A stretch of DNA of 64,000 nucleotides from an uncultured Dyadobacter sp. (GCF_946482605.1 NZ_CAMLSE010000015.1:62001-126000); one strand, 5' to 3'. Numbered from the stretch's first letter, positions 42,911-52,001 are shown. A program made the numbers and translations. Notes: generated by a model not told the origin, from the letters alone.

Positions 42911-43849
42911 ATGAACAAAGAAGCATGGTCTGGCATTTTCCCAGCGTTGGTGACGCCATTCAAATCGGATGATACGGTTGATTTTGAGTTGTTCGGCAAG
43001 AACCTCGAAGCACAAGTTGAAGCAGGTATAACCGGCGTGATCGTAGGCGGTTCGCTTGGGGAAGCCAGTACGCTCACCAGGGCCGAGAAAATGGAGCTGG
43101 TGAAATATGCTAAACAGGCACTTCCTGCTGGCCTGCCCGTGGTGCTCGGTATCGCGGAGCAATCCACTGCCGAGGCGATAAGCATTGCGAAGGAAGCCGA
43201 AAGCATTGGTGCCGATGGTCTGATGATCCTGCCGCCGATGCGCTACAAGGCCGACGATGATGAAACTGTGATCTGGTTCAAAACGATCGCCGAAAGTGTA
43301 TCGCTTTCAATTATGGTTTATAATAACCCTGTCGACTATAAAATCGAGGTGACGCTGGATATGTTCGAACAGCTTGCGAAAGTTCCGAATATCCACGCGA
43401 TTAAGGAATCGACCCGCGACGTAAGCAATGTAACCCGCTTGTTCAATCAGTTCGGCGACCGTTTCCGGGTATTCTGCGGCGTGGATACGCTCATTATGGA
43501 GGAAGTAATGCTCGGCGTCGACGGTGTGATCGGCGGCCTGGTGGATGCATTCCCGAAAGAAACCGTTGCGATCTTCAACCTCGTAAAAGCAGGGCAGTAT
43601 AAAGAAGCACTCGCGATTTACCGCTGGTACCTTCCATTGCTCGAACTCGATATTCATCCTAAACTGGTTCAAAATATCAAACTTGCCGCTGCCAAAATGG
43701 GTATCGGTTCGGAATACGTGCGTGCGCCGCGCCTGCCGCTTCACGGTGCAGAGCGTGAGAAAGTGCTCGCTATCATCGATCAGGCCATCGCTACCCAGCC
43801 TGAATTGCCGGATTATTTGAATTTGACCGCGGAAACTCCGGTGACGTAA
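42911..43849 (+). CDS. DapA-family lyase/deaminase, probable pyrroline-4-hydroxy-2-carboxylate deaminase
   Basis: The 312-residue TIM-barrel protein belongs to the dihydrodipicolinate synthase family. The Schiff-base Lys165 is in HAIKESTRD and the catalytic Tyr137 in MVYNNP; GGSLGEASTLT is the GTTGE-type carboxylate site. The neighbours (epimerase, FAD dehydrogenase, semialdehyde dehydrogenase, permease) point to the trans-4-hydroxy-L-proline pathway. There this enzyme converts delta1-pyrroline-4-hydroxy-2-carboxylate to alpha-ketoglutarate semialdehyde with loss of ammonia. The sequence alone would also allow other lyases of this family; the pathway assignment rests on context. Confidence 0.87.
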   Translation: MNKEAWSGIFPALVTPFKSDDTVDFELFGKNLEAQVEAGITGVIVGGSLGEASTLTRAEKMELVKYAKQALPAGLPVVLGIAEQSTAEAISIAKEAESIGADGLMILPPMRYKADDDETVIWFKTIAESVSLSIMVYNNPVDYKIEVTLDMFEQLAKVPNIHAIKESTRDVSNVTRLFNQFGDRFRVFCGVDTLIMEEVMLGVDGVIGGLVDAFPKETVAIFNLVKAGQYKEALAIYRWYLPLLELDIHPKLVQNIKLAAAKMGIGSEYVRAPRLPLHGAEREKVLAIIDQAIATQPELPDYLNLTAETPVT

Positions 43850-43852
43850 CGC

Positions 43853-44010
43853 CGGAGGCTCCTCCGGAGCCGACCGGCTTGGACATGGTTGCTATAAACA
43901 GGTTGCTCCTCCGGAGCTGATTGACCGAAAATGCGATTGCGGAGCAATCCCCTGTTTATAGCAATCCCAATGATGCGAAATATTCCGAACCCCGGAGGGG
44001 TTTCCTTTCG
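43853..44010. repeat. Extragenic inverted-repeat element, copy A
   Basis: The element starts with the palindromic GGAGGCTCCTCCGGAGCC. The arm GGTTGCTATAAACAGG (43887-43902) pairs with CCTGTTTATAGCAATCC (43951-43967). The element ends in CCCCGGAGGGG (43990-44000). A related copy with the same order of parts lies at 59211-59484. It fills the gap between the deaminase and dehydrogenase genes. Confidence 0.75.
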
Positions 44011-44120
44011 GTTTCAATGGCCACAACCCGACCATTAACCGTATTATTGACAAAAAATGCGCCATATAGTCGTTAGATTCCGGGCGCAGGATTGTTACCC
44101 TTTTGTCAAAACATCAAATT

Positions 44121-45590
44121 ATGAAATTGTCCGATTTAGATCTTATTCTTGAAAAGGCCCAGGAGGCATTCGTAGCGATGAACGCCTATGCATTGCGCCG
44201 CCGGGTTGCATTGATGAACACCATTGCCGACGAGATCGAAGCACTCGGTCCCGAACTGGTGCAAACCGCGATGGCCGAATCCAACCTGCCCGAGGCACGC
44301 CTGAACGGCGAAAAAGCGCGGACGGTGTTTCAATGGAGAAGCTATGCGCAAGCGGTGGAAAACGGCTATTCGCTCGATGCGAGCATTGATACCGCCAATC
44401 CGCAGCGCGCTGTTCCCAAGCCTGATATTCGCAAAACGAATGTAGGACTCGGGCCGGTGGCGGTTTTTGGCGCTAGTAACTTCCCGTTTGCATTCTCTAC
44501 GGCGGGTGGCGATACGGCCAGCGCCATTGCTGCCGGCTGTACGGTGGTAGTGAAAGCACATCCCGGCCATCCGAAAACTTCGCAAATGATGGCGGATGCC
44601 ATTAGTCGCGGGGTGGCCAAAGCGGGCTTTCCGGAAGGGACATTTGCGCATATTTTTACGGAAACCAATGAAGAATCGCAGGCATTGGTAAGCCATCCGG
44701 TGATCAAGGCGGTGGGTTTTACCGGTTCAAACCGCGGCGGTTTGGCGTTGGTGGAAGTGGCTAACAAGCGCAAGGAACCGATTCCGGTATTTGCAGAAAT
44801 GGGGAGCATTAATCCTGTGTTCCTGTTGCCGGGCAAGCTCGGTACTGCCGGTGCCGAATTGGCAAAGCAATATGCAGGCTCGCTTACATTGGGCGTAGGG
44901 CAGTTTTGTACAAATCCCGGCTTGCTGATCACGGAGGATAATCCTGCATTGGACGGTTTTATCGAGGCATTGAATCAGGAAATTGTGAACATCGTCCCGG
45001 CGCCGATGCTGAATACGGGCATTGCGGTGGCTTATCGGGGTAACCGTGAAAAAGTGATCGGTCAGAGCGGTGTGGAATTGGTCGCGGTTGCTGCGGCCGA
45101 GGCTAACGACGGTCAGGGTGCGGCGACGGTCGCGACCGTTTCCGGGGTTGATTTCCTCATTAACGACGAATTACAAACCGAGGTTTTCGGGCCATTTGCA
45201 TTGATCGTAAAATGCCGGAATGCGGAGGAAATGCTGGCGGTAACCGAAAAGCTGCACGGACAGCTGACGGCTACATTGCTTGCCACAAGTGAAGATCTGG
45301 CTTCGCACCGCGAGCTGGTCGCAACGATCCAGAACAAATGCGGCCGCATTATCTTCAATAATTTCCCGACGGGTGTTGAAGTTTGCAAATCGATGCACCA
45401 CGGCGGACCATTCCCGTCGTCGAGCAATGCACAGTATACATCGGTAGGTCCGGATGCGATCAAGCGGTTTACCCGCCCGTTGAGCTTCCAGAACTGGCCC
45501 GATGAATTTTTACCAGACGAACTGAAAAACGCCAACCCACTGGGAATCTGGCGGACGGTGGATAATGAGGTGACGCAAAGGGGAATTTAA
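44121..45590 (+). CDS. NADP-type aldehyde dehydrogenase, probable alpha-ketoglutarate semialdehyde dehydrogenase
   Basis: The 489-residue enzyme belongs to the 2,5-dioxovalerate dehydrogenase group of ALDHs. The catalytic Cys263 is in GVGQFCTNPGLLI and the general base Glu226 in FAEMGSINPVF. The cofactor motifs are FGASNFPFAFS, VVKAHPGHPKTSQ and GFTGSNRGG. It should oxidise alpha-ketoglutarate semialdehyde to alpha-ketoglutarate, the last step of hydroxyproline breakdown. A TTG at 44103 is in frame, but the ATG at 44121 gives the common start MKLSDLDLILEKAQEAF. It is flanked on both sides by inverted repeats. Confidence 0.92.
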   Translation: MKLSDLDLILEKAQEAFVAMNAYALRRRVALMNTIADEIEALGPELVQTAMAESNLPEARLNGEKARTVFQWRSYAQAVENGYSLDASIDTANPQRAVPKPDIRKTNVGLGPVAVFGASNFPFAFSTAGGDTASAIAAGCTVVVKAHPGHPKTSQMMADAISRGVAKAGFPEGTFAHIFTETNEESQALVSHPVIKAVGFTGSNRGGLALVEVANKRKEPIPVFAEMGSINPVFLLPGKLGTAGAELAKQYAGSLTLGVGQFCTNPGLLITEDNPALDGFIEALNQEIVNIVPAPMLNTGIAVAYRGNREKVIGQSGVELVAVAAAEANDGQGAATVATVSGVDFLINDELQTEVFGPFALIVKCRNAEEMLAVTEKLHGQLTATLLATSEDLASHRELVATIQNKCGRIIFNNFPTGVEVCKSMHHGGPFPSSSNAQYTSVGPDAIKRFTRPLSFQNWPDEFLPDELKNANPLGIWRTVDNEVTQRGI

Positions 45591-45711
45591 AGAACTTCGG
45601 CTGTCGGCTTTCGGCAGTCGGCTTTTCGCTCCGATTCGTTTTATCGCCCCGTTTTTACCAAGATCACTGACAACAAAAAGCCGAAAGCTGACTGCCGAAA
45701 GCCGAAGTTCT
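45591..45711. repeat. Long intergenic inverted repeat
   Basis: The arms 45591-45626 (AGAACTTCGGCTGTCGGCTT onward) and 45675-45711 pair over about 36 bases with few mismatches around a 48-base loop. Each arm is itself built of repeated CGGCTTTCGGCAGTC-like units. It occupies the whole gap between the dehydrogenase stop and the epimerase start. Confidence 0.8.
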
Positions 45712-45716
45712 AAAAT

Positions 45717-46718
45717 ATGCGTAAAACTTTTTTCTGTATCGACGCCCACACTTGCGGCAACCCTGTACGGGTAGTCGCAGGTGGCGGGCCGCTCCTGGAG
45801 GGCAACAGCATGATGGAGCGCAGGCTCCATTTTTTGAAGGAATTCGACTGGATCCGCAAGGGCCTGATGTTCGAGCCACGCGGCCACGACATGATGAGCG
45901 GCAGCATTCTTTACCCGCCCATCGATCCCGCCAACGACATTGGTGTGCTCTACATCGAAACCAGTGGCTGCCTCCCGATGTGTGGCCACGGAACGATCGG
46001 GACGGTTACCATTGCCATTGAAGAAGGGTTGGTAACGCCCAAAGTGCCGGGTAAGCTCCGCCTGGAAACGCCTGCCGGGTTGGTATTGGTGGAATATGTG
46101 CAGGAAGGCCGGAAGGTGAAGTCTGTGAAGCTGATTAATATTAAATCATTCCTTGCTGCTGAAAAACTGACGGTTGAATGCCCTGACCTAGGCACATTGA
46201 CTGTCGATGTGGCTTATGGCGGCAATTTCTACGCGATCGTCGATCCGCAGGAAAATTTCAAAGGCATTGAAAACCATACCGCCGACCAACTGATCAGTTG
46301 GAGCCGCGTATGTCGCCAGCAGATGAACGAGCAATACACTTTTGTTCACCCCGAAAACGAGCACATCAAAGGCCTCAGCCATTTCCTCTGGACCGGCACG
46401 CCATTAGACCCGACTTCCACGGCACGTAATGCGGTATTCTACGGCGACAAGGCGATCGACCGTTCCCCGTGCGGCACGGGCACGTCGGCACGTATGGCGC
46501 AATGGCACGCGAAGGGCAAGCTCAAAAAAGGCGACCGTTTCGTACACGAAAGCATTATCGGCTCCAAATTCATTGGCACCGTAGAAGAAGAAACAACGAT
46601 CGGCGACAAGCCCGCCATGATCCCCGGCATCGAAGGTTGGGCCGTGATTACCGGCCACAATACCATCTTCATCGACGACGAGGAGGATCCATATGCATTT
46701 GGGTTTCAAGTGATTTGA
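45717..46718 (+). CDS. 4-hydroxyproline 2-epimerase (proline racemase family)
   Basis: The 333-residue protein is of the proline racemase family and has both catalytic cysteines: Cys89 in GCLPMCGHGTIG and Cys252 in DRSPCGTGTSARMA. A Cys at both positions, rather than Thr at the second, points to racemase/epimerase rather than 3-hydroxyproline dehydratase activity. With the neighbouring genes it should convert trans-4-hydroxy-L-proline to cis-4-hydroxy-D-proline, the first step of the pathway. The start MRKTFFCIDAHTCGNPVRVV is the family N-terminus. It lies between two hairpin elements. Confidence 0.93.
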   Translation: MRKTFFCIDAHTCGNPVRVVAGGGPLLEGNSMMERRLHFLKEFDWIRKGLMFEPRGHDMMSGSILYPPIDPANDIGVLYIETSGCLPMCGHGTIGTVTIAIEEGLVTPKVPGKLRLETPAGLVLVEYVQEGRKVKSVKLINIKSFLAAEKLTVECPDLGTLTVDVAYGGNFYAIVDPQENFKGIENHTADQLISWSRVCRQQMNEQYTFVHPENEHIKGLSHFLWTGTPLDPTSTARNAVFYGDKAIDRSPCGTGTSARMAQWHAKGKLKKGDRFVHESIIGSKFIGTVEEETTIGDKPAMIPGIEGWAVITGHNTIFIDDEEDPYAFGFQVI

Positions 46719-46845
46719 GGGCTTTAAGCTATAAGCCTCAGGCTTTAAGCTTTTTGCTGGAATATCTAAGTTTTAACAATTAGGGTAACAAAATAAAACA
46801 GCTGTAAACTTTTAGCCTAAGGCTTATGGCTTACAGCTTACAGCT
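46719..46845. repeat. Long intergenic inverted repeat (AAGCTTTAAGCC type)
   Basis: The left part (GGCTTTAAGCTATAAGCC near 46720-46737, then CAGGCTTTAAGC) pairs with the right part (TTTAGCCTAAGGCTTATGGC near 46811-46830, then TTACAGCTTACAGC). The arms are imperfect and composed of short repeats of AAGCY. It fills the gap between the epimerase and FAD dehydrogenase genes. Confidence 0.7.
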
Positions 46846-46849
46846 TCCA

Positions 46850-48109
46850 ATGAACACTCAAAAAGGCAGCGCCGTCATCATTGGTGGCGGAATTTCGGGA
46901 TTGGCTTCGGCCTATTATCTGCTCAAAAGCGGATGGAAAGTGACGTTGCTCGACAAGGGCGATTTGTTCGATAATTGCTCCATCGGCAATGCGGGCATGA
47001 TCGTGCCGAGTCATTTCATCCCGCTTGCTGCCCCGGGCATGGTTTCGAAGGGTATTAAATGGATGTTCAACAGCCGCAGCCCTTTTTATGTAAAACCTTC
47101 ACTGGATTTTTCGCTGATTTCATGGGGATTAAAATTTATGAAAGCCGCGACCGAAGCCAATGTCGAGCGGGCCGCGCCGCATTTGCGTGATTACCATTTA
47201 TTAAGTAAAAAACTCTACGAAGACCTTGCCCGCGACGAAAGCCTCGATTTTGGCCTGGAAGAAAAGGGTATATTAATGCTCTACAAATCCGAGAAAACGG
47301 GTGAAGAGGAAATCCACGTCGGTCAACAGGGCCAAAAGCTCGGCCTGGACATCGATATGCTGAGCCGCGAGCAAGTGCAGGCATTGGAACCAGGCATTAA
47401 ACTCGACGTCGCCGGAGCGGTGCATTACCGCTGCGACGCGCATTTGTATCCCACTGCATTGGTGAATGGTTTGATCAAAAGCATTCAAACATTGGGTGCG
47501 GAGATCGTTAAAAACACGGAAGTAACCGGTTTCGATATCCAAAACGGCGAAATCAAAAGGGTTAAAACTGCTTCCAAAATTTACGAAGGCGACCTCGTGG
47601 TGATGACCGGCGGCTCGTGGCTGCCGCAACTGGCGAAACAGGCTGGTCTATCCATTCCCGTCATGCCGGGCAAGGGTTATTCGTTTATGGAGCCGAATGC
47701 TGCACATCCTATTATCCACCCTGCATTGCTCCTCGAAGCCCGCGTAGCCGTGACGCCGATGAACGGGCAGGTACGTTTTGGCGGGACCATGGAGCTTGCG
47801 CCTCTCAACAACAAGATCAACATGAACAGGGTGGAGGGCATTGTCCACTCCATTCCGAAATATTACCCCGAACTCGACGTAGCTGTTCCGCAAATAGACC
47901 GCATCTGGTACGGTTTCCGGCCTTGTTCGCCCGATGGACTGCCTTATTTGGGTTACTCTAAAAAGCTGAGCAACCTCATTGTAGCGGGCGGGCATGGCAT
48001 GATGGGCATCAGCCTCGGGTCGGGTACGGGTAAAATCGTGGCTGAACTGGCGGAGCGTGTGAAACCTTCCGTGGATGTCACGCTCTACGATCCGGAGCGG
48101 TATCAGTGA
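46850..48109 (+). CDS. FAD-dependent D-amino-acid oxidoreductase, probable D-hydroxyproline dehydrogenase
   Basis: The 419-residue protein is a DadA-like flavoenzyme. It opens with the dinucleotide-binding motif VIIGGGISGLASAYYLLKSGWKVTLLDKG and shows the second FAD contact in GFRPCSPDGLPYLGYS and GHGMMGISLGSGTGK at the C-terminus. In this setting it should oxidise cis-4-hydroxy-D-proline to delta1-pyrroline-4-hydroxy-2-carboxylate, delivering electrons to the respiratory chain. The ATG at 46826 is inside the repeat and adds eight residues; the ATG at 46850 was chosen. It is a single-chain enzyme, unlike the multi-subunit LhpBEF type. Confidence 0.9.
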   Translation: MNTQKGSAVIIGGGISGLASAYYLLKSGWKVTLLDKGDLFDNCSIGNAGMIVPSHFIPLAAPGMVSKGIKWMFNSRSPFYVKPSLDFSLISWGLKFMKAATEANVERAAPHLRDYHLLSKKLYEDLARDESLDFGLEEKGILMLYKSEKTGEEEIHVGQQGQKLGLDIDMLSREQVQALEPGIKLDVAGAVHYRCDAHLYPTALVNGLIKSIQTLGAEIVKNTEVTGFDIQNGEIKRVKTASKIYEGDLVVMTGGSWLPQLAKQAGLSIPVMPGKGYSFMEPNAAHPIIHPALLLEARVAVTPMNGQVRFGGTMELAPLNNKINMNRVEGIVHSIPKYYPELDVAVPQIDRIWYGFRPCSPDGLPYLGYSKKLSNLIVAGGHGMMGISLGSGTGKIVAELAERVKPSVDVTLYDPERYQ

Positions 48110-48232
48110 TGTAACCGTTTCGGTATTTTCAGGAGCCATTTTCGCAGGTGGCGGGGGAAGGATATTGTGAGTAGCCCAAATACTTCGTAGTTTACACAGT
48201 TTAACACCTGACCTAATAACCTATTACCCTTT

Positions 48233-49651
48233 ATGCCACAAGAAAACACCTCTTTCAAGCCTTCATTAGGGCTTGTTGATGCCACGATGCTCGTTGCCGG
48301 CAGTATGATCGGATCGGGCATTTTTATTGTCAGCGCCGACATTATGCGCAATACCGGGAGCGTTGGCTGGCTGATGTTCGTGTGGCTAATTACCGGATTC
48401 ATGACGCTCACCGCCGCATTGAGCTACGGAGAGCTCAGCGCGATGTTTCCCAAAGCGGGTGGGCAGTACATTTATCTCAAAGAAGCATATAATCCATTAA
48501 TCGGTTTCCTGTACGGTTGGAGCTTTTTCACCGTCATTCAAACGGCCACAATCGCCGCCGTAGCCGTGGCATTCGCCAAATTCACTGCTTATATTATCCC
48601 GCAATTCAGTGAAGACCTGGTCGCGCTGGACCTCGGTTTTCTGAAAATAAGTCCTGCCCAGTTACTGTCCATTGTCGTCATCGTGCTGCTGACGTTTACG
48701 AATACACGTGGCGTGAATAGCGGCAAGATCATCCAGACCACATTTACATTAACCAAGCTGCTCAGCTTGCTCGGTCTCATCGTTTTCGGACTGATTTTCA
48801 TGAAACCCGAAGTGTGGGCCGACAACTGGGGCGAAGGCATGTGGGATTTGCATAAACTCAGCCCCGACGGCAGCATTGAAACCTACACGACCATCGCCGC
48901 ATTTGGCGCCATTGCCGCGTCGATGGTAGGCTCCATTTTCAGTAGCGACTCCTGGAATAATGTGACGTTCATTGCCGGGGAGATCAAGAATCCGCAACGC
49001 AATATCGGCCTCAGCCTTGCATTAGGGACGATTATCGTGACCGTCATCTACGTGCTTACCAATGTCATGTACACTGGCGTGCTCTCCATGCAGGAGATCG
49101 CCGCGGCCGATAAGGACCGGGTCGCGGTGACCGCTTCGCACGTCATTTTCGGCAATGCCGGAACGATCGTGATTGCAGTGATGATCATGATCTCTACATT
49201 TGGCTGCGACAATGGCCTGATCATGTCCGGTGCGCGGGTGTACTATTCGATGGCCAAAGACGGTTTGTTTTTCAAAAAGGTAGGTCAACTGAACAGAAAT
49301 GCCGTGCCGGAGATCGGCCTTTGGCTGCAATGCGTGATCGCCTCGCTGTGGGCGCTGAGCGGTAAGTATGGTAACTTGCTGGATATGATTTCCTTTGTGG
49401 TGGTCGTGTTTTATATGCTTACCATCATAGGTATATTCATTTTACGCAAAAAGCGCCCCGATATCGACCGGCCTTATAAAGCATTCGGATACCCGTTTTT
49501 GCCTATTATTTACATCATCATGGGCATTGCATTCTGCGTGCTGCTGATCATTTACAAGCCCGAATACACCTGGCCGGGGTTGATCATTGTGTTGCTGGGT
49601 ATACCGGTTTATTATATGGTGGCCAGGAAAGACGTCGCCATTCAGGAGTAA
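48233..49651 (+). CDS. APC-superfamily amino acid permease
   Basis: The 472-residue protein has twelve predicted membrane helices and the APC family opening GLVDATMLVAGSMIGSGIFIVSADI, where the GSGIF loop binds the amino acid backbone. Later landmarks are SYGELSAMFPKAGGQYIYLKEAYNPLIGFLYGW and the helix 6-7 region with SIFSSDSWNNVTFIAGEI. Its place after the hydroxyproline enzymes suggests uptake of hydroxyproline or a related cyclic amino acid. Substrate specificity cannot be read from sequence. It is the last gene of the set and is followed by a long hairpin. Confidence 0.88.
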   Translation: MPQENTSFKPSLGLVDATMLVAGSMIGSGIFIVSADIMRNTGSVGWLMFVWLITGFMTLTAALSYGELSAMFPKAGGQYIYLKEAYNPLIGFLYGWSFFTVIQTATIAAVAVAFAKFTAYIIPQFSEDLVALDLGFLKISPAQLLSIVVIVLLTFTNTRGVNSGKIIQTTFTLTKLLSLLGLIVFGLIFMKPEVWADNWGEGMWDLHKLSPDGSIETYTTIAAFGAIAASMVGSIFSSDSWNNVTFIAGEIKNPQRNIGLSLALGTIIVTVIYVLTNVMYTGVLSMQEIAAADKDRVAVTASHVIFGNAGTIVIAVMIMISTFGCDNGLIMSGARVYYSMAKDGLFFKKVGQLNRNAVPEIGLWLQCVIASLWALSGKYGNLLDMISFVVVVFYMLTIIGIFILRKKRPDIDRPYKAFGYPFLPIIYIIMGIAFCVLLIIYKPEYTWPGLIIVLLGIPVYYMVARKDVAIQE

Positions 49652-49671
49652 AAGTCAAGGAGGTTGGGAGA

Positions 49672-49798
49672 AGTTGGGCGTAGTTTCAGACTACGTCCGA
49701 GCGTCGACTGGTCTCTGACCAGTTAACAAAATCGACGTTTGCACAAGCCGGTCAGAGACCGGCGATCACTCGGACGTAGTCACAGACTACGCCCAACT
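49672..49798. repeat. Long intergenic inverted repeat (GGACGTAGTC type)
   Basis: The arms AGTTGGGCGTAGTTTCAGAC (from 49672) and their complement at 49767-49798 pair over about 32 bases with few mismatches. Smaller palindromes lie inside (TGGTCTCTGACCAG, CCGGTCAGAGACCGG). It follows the permease and precedes the convergent SRPBCC gene, so it may end transcription from both sides. Confidence 0.82.
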
Positions 49799-49842
49799 GA
49801 TCGCAACGGCCAACTTGCCCGTTTGTTGATGAAGTGAACTTA

Positions 49843-50337
49843 TTACTTTTCCAACAACTCGTCCAGATTACCCAGCGCCATTGTAAAGCCTTCTTGGAAG
49901 CCCATTTGCATCATTTGTTCGATGTCTTCATATTTATCGTACTGAATCGCTACCGAAACAGTAGTCGTGCCATTGGCTTCCGTGAAAGTATTGGTCCAAA
50001 TCGCCTGTGCGAATTCGGTGTTGATCGTTCCGTTTTCGTCACAAAATGCGTCGTTGGCTTTGAATTGTTTTTGCGGATCGATCGCCTTGTACTCGACTTT
50101 CGCCCAATGCTCTTCGCCCTCAGGGCCTACCATCGCATATAGCCAGGCACCACCTTCGCTGAAATCCATCGATTTCGTACGTGCCTTCCAAGGGCGAGGC
50201 GCCCACCATTGGTCGAGGAGCTCGCTTTGCGTCCAGGCTGCCCAAACTTTCCCCACTGGGGCGGCAAATTCACGCTCTACATTGACGCGGTTGTTTTCCT
50301 TGTCTACCGAAAAATTCATTAACAGGTTACTTTTCAT
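49843..50337 (-). CDS. SRPBCC/AHSA1 domain protein
   Basis: The 164-residue protein is a START-like hydrophobic-cavity fold of the AHSA1 group ([32 protein letters not shown], then GGAWLYAM and [20 protein letters not shown]). Such proteins bind lipids, drugs or other hydrophobic ligands. Its start overlaps the end of the ArsR-type repressor gene by 11 bases, a pairing that is very common across bacteria, so expression is controlled by that repressor. The natural ligand is unknown. Confidence 0.9.
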   Translation of the reverse strand: MKSNLLMNFSVDKENNRVNVEREFAAPVGKVWAAWTQSELLDQWWAPRPWKARTKSMDFSEGGAWLYAMVGPEGEEHWAKVEYKAIDPQKQFKANDAFCDENGTINTEFAQAIWTNTFTEANGTTTVSVAIQYDKYEDIEQMMQMGFQEGFTMALGNLDELLEK

Positions 50338-50653
50338 TGGAATCGGAATTTAGATTGATTAATACTTGGTCTAGTTGATTAAAACGGTCTTCCCAGTGTT
50401 TCCTGAACTGTGTCAACCAGTGGTCAAACTCCTTCATTTTGGCTGGATTGAAATGATAATGAATCTCCCTGCCGACCTTGTTCTGCGTCAGCAGCTCACA
50501 ATCGGCGAGTACCTTAATATGCTTCGAAACCGCCTGCCTGGAAGTATCAAAATGTTCTGCCAGCGCATTAGGCGTCATCGTTTGCGCGGCAATAAGTATC
50601 AGTATCGCCCGCCGCGTCGGGTCTGCAATAGCTTGAAATATATCTGGTTTCAT
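50327..50653 (-). CDS. ArsR/SmtB-type winged-helix repressor
   Basis: The 108-residue protein has the ArsR wHTH fold: [21 protein letters not shown], the recognition helix [13 protein letters not shown] and the wing [16 protein letters not shown]. It has no cysteine cluster of the metal-sensing subgroup (one Cys only, in ADCELL), so it is of the non-metal type that accompanies SRPBCC proteins. The open frame goes to 50698, but that start lies upstream of the predicted transcript; the ATG at 50653 gives the standard start. It overlaps the SRPBCC gene by 11 bases. Two identical-type palindromes flank its -7 element. Confidence 0.93.
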   Translation of the reverse strand: MKPDIFQAIADPTRRAILILIAAQTMTPNALAEHFDTSRQAVSKHIKVLADCELLTQNKVGREIHYHFNPAKMKEFDHWLTQFRKHWEDRFNQLDQVLINLNSDSNEK

Positions 50654-50668
50654 ACACGATTGAAATGT

Positions 50669-50715
50669 GCAACTTTGTGGTTGCAAATATATATGCAACT
50701 TTTGAGTTGCGCAAA
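50669..50715 (-). promoter_or_regulatory. Promoter and double operator of the arsR-SRPBCC pair
   Basis: Read on the minus strand, TTTG (complement of 50712-50715) and TATATTTG (complement of 50684-50691) are exactly 20 bases apart, a textbook Bacteroidota promoter. Two palindromes GCAAC-N6-GTTGC lie at 50695-50710, between the -33 and -7 elements, and at 50669-50684, directly after the -7 element. A repressor on either site would block the polymerase. Confidence 0.82.
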
Positions 50716-50813
50716 TTTTTTTAGATAAAACTTTTTGGGGGCCTATCGGTGACTTCTGAATATCCGGCCTTTTTAATGTAGTTTCGCCGACTGATCCTCT
50801 ATTGAATTGTCTG

Positions 50814-51845
50814 ATGAAGCCGTTTTTTAAACTGTATTTGGTAATAGTCTTTTTCTGCGCTTTATATCCGGCATCGGGTCAGGAAATCAGCGATGCCCGC
50901 TGGATTGCGAAGGACACAACGTCCGGTTCTGTTCAGGTTGTGGCGTATTGGAAAAAGGGAGAAAAGAAAAAATTCCGCGCTTACAAGCTTAATAAGGTAT
51001 TTAGAGACGATAGCCTGATTTCTGAAAAGAAGGTGATGGACGCCATCATGCAATTTGAAGTGACCGACTCTGCTGCCAATTCATATGATCTGGTTTTTAG
51101 AATGCTCGAAAACAAGCAAAGGGACGCCAGCGCTGCCATTAGTGAACTTCCTATTGAACAGCTGGACATCCGGGACGAGGACCTGGCATTGCGCTACACC
51201 ACCGACACCAATGGCATGTTGAAATCCTACATTAATCGTTCGGAGTTGGAGGGGAAGCTGGGCCAGATCATGAAAATGATCCGGCAAAAACAAATGGACG
51301 GTTTTAAAGACAAAAGTGAGGGCGAGCGTAAGGCCATTACCGCGGTCGGGGATAAAATCGCGAGTGGCAAAGTGTTGTTCAGCACGATGTATGAGACGTT
51401 TGTGAGCCAGTTTCACAATCTGCACGGCTATGCAACAGGCCTTAACGACACGCTCAACTACCGGGAGTCGATCATCCACCCGGCTACGAACAAGCCCATC
51501 AGTTTCGATTGCTACCTCTACCTCGCTGCCATTGACACGATGGGCGTAGCGCGGTTCGACATCGAGAAATTTGCCGACATGAAGGAATTCGCCAAAGACT
51601 ACGCTGCATTTCTTCAAAGAACCAGGGAAGCCTCAGGTCTGAAACGTGATGAAAAATTCGAACAGGAAGCTTCCGAACTGGACATGCAGATGGATACCTA
51701 CGTCACTACGATCATCGACACGGAATCAGGCTGGCCCACTTACATGAAAGTCTCCCGCGTGGTCGCCACCAAAGCCCCGAAGAGTAAGGAAACGGAGTAT
51801 AGGTACGAAGTGTGGGAGCTGGATAGTGATTTGGAGGATCGATAG
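50814..51845 (+). CDS. Secreted protein of unknown function
   Basis: The 343-residue product has a signal peptide ([17 protein letters not shown]). I do not recognise a domain. The remainder is soluble and Lys/Asp-rich, with a predicted helical middle ([42 protein letters not shown]) and beta-rich ends ([50 protein letters not shown]). A TTG start at 50802 is in frame; the ATG at 50814 fits better. It is alone on the plus strand, divergent from the arsR gene. It probably acts in the periplasm or outside. Confidence 0.7.
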   Translation: MKPFFKLYLVIVFFCALYPASGQEISDARWIAKDTTSGSVQVVAYWKKGEKKKFRAYKLNKVFRDDSLISEKKVMDAIMQFEVTDSAANSYDLVFRMLENKQRDASAAISELPIEQLDIRDEDLALRYTTDTNGMLKSYINRSELEGKLGQIMKMIRQKQMDGFKDKSEGERKAITAVGDKIASGKVLFSTMYETFVSQFHNLHGYATGLNDTLNYRESIIHPATNKPISFDCYLYLAAIDTMGVARFDIEKFADMKEFAKDYAAFLQRTREASGLKRDEKFEQEASELDMQMDTYVTTIIDTESGWPTYMKVSRVVATKAPKSKETEYRYEVWELDSDLEDR

Positions 51846-51848
51846 GGA

Positions 51849-52001
51849 TTATCGGACCTCCGGCAGACCAGCAATGCGCAGAAGGTTGCGGACCGCCTCC
51901 ATTTTCCTGATTACAGCTGGGTCATTGTGGTACCTGCCGTCTAGTTCGGGGTTGACCTTGAACCCTTTGGGGAGTTTCTTGTTGTGTGTCAAATTTTTCA
52001 T
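51849..52001 (-). CDS. 50-residue protein coupled to DUF6934
   Basis: An ATG at 52001 opens a 50-codon frame ending at TAA (51849). The product starts MKNLTHNKKLPKGFKVNPEL and ends RNLLRIAGLPEVR; it is basic and has no signal or membrane segment. It begins 11 bases after the DUF6934 stop codon on the same strand, so translation is likely coupled. From memory, short ORFs with a PKGFKVNPEL-like start follow other DUF6934 genes in Cytophagales; if confirmed, the pair is conserved. The function is unknown; a toxin-antitoxin-like or binding-partner role is speculative. Confidence 0.6.
   Translation of the reverse strand: MKNLTHNKKLPKGFKVNPELDGRYHNDPAVIRKMEAVRNLLRIAGLPEVR

Noticed and set aside
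43861..43920. Palindromes with CTCCGGAG considered as phage attachment sites
   Set aside because: No integrase, tRNA or phage genes are near, and the same plan recurs at 59211-59484, which fits a dispersed repeat better.
49672..49798. Inverted repeats considered as CRISPR-like or as insertion sequence ends
   Set aside because: There is a single pair of arms with no spacer series and no transposase; it is a hairpin, not an array or IS.
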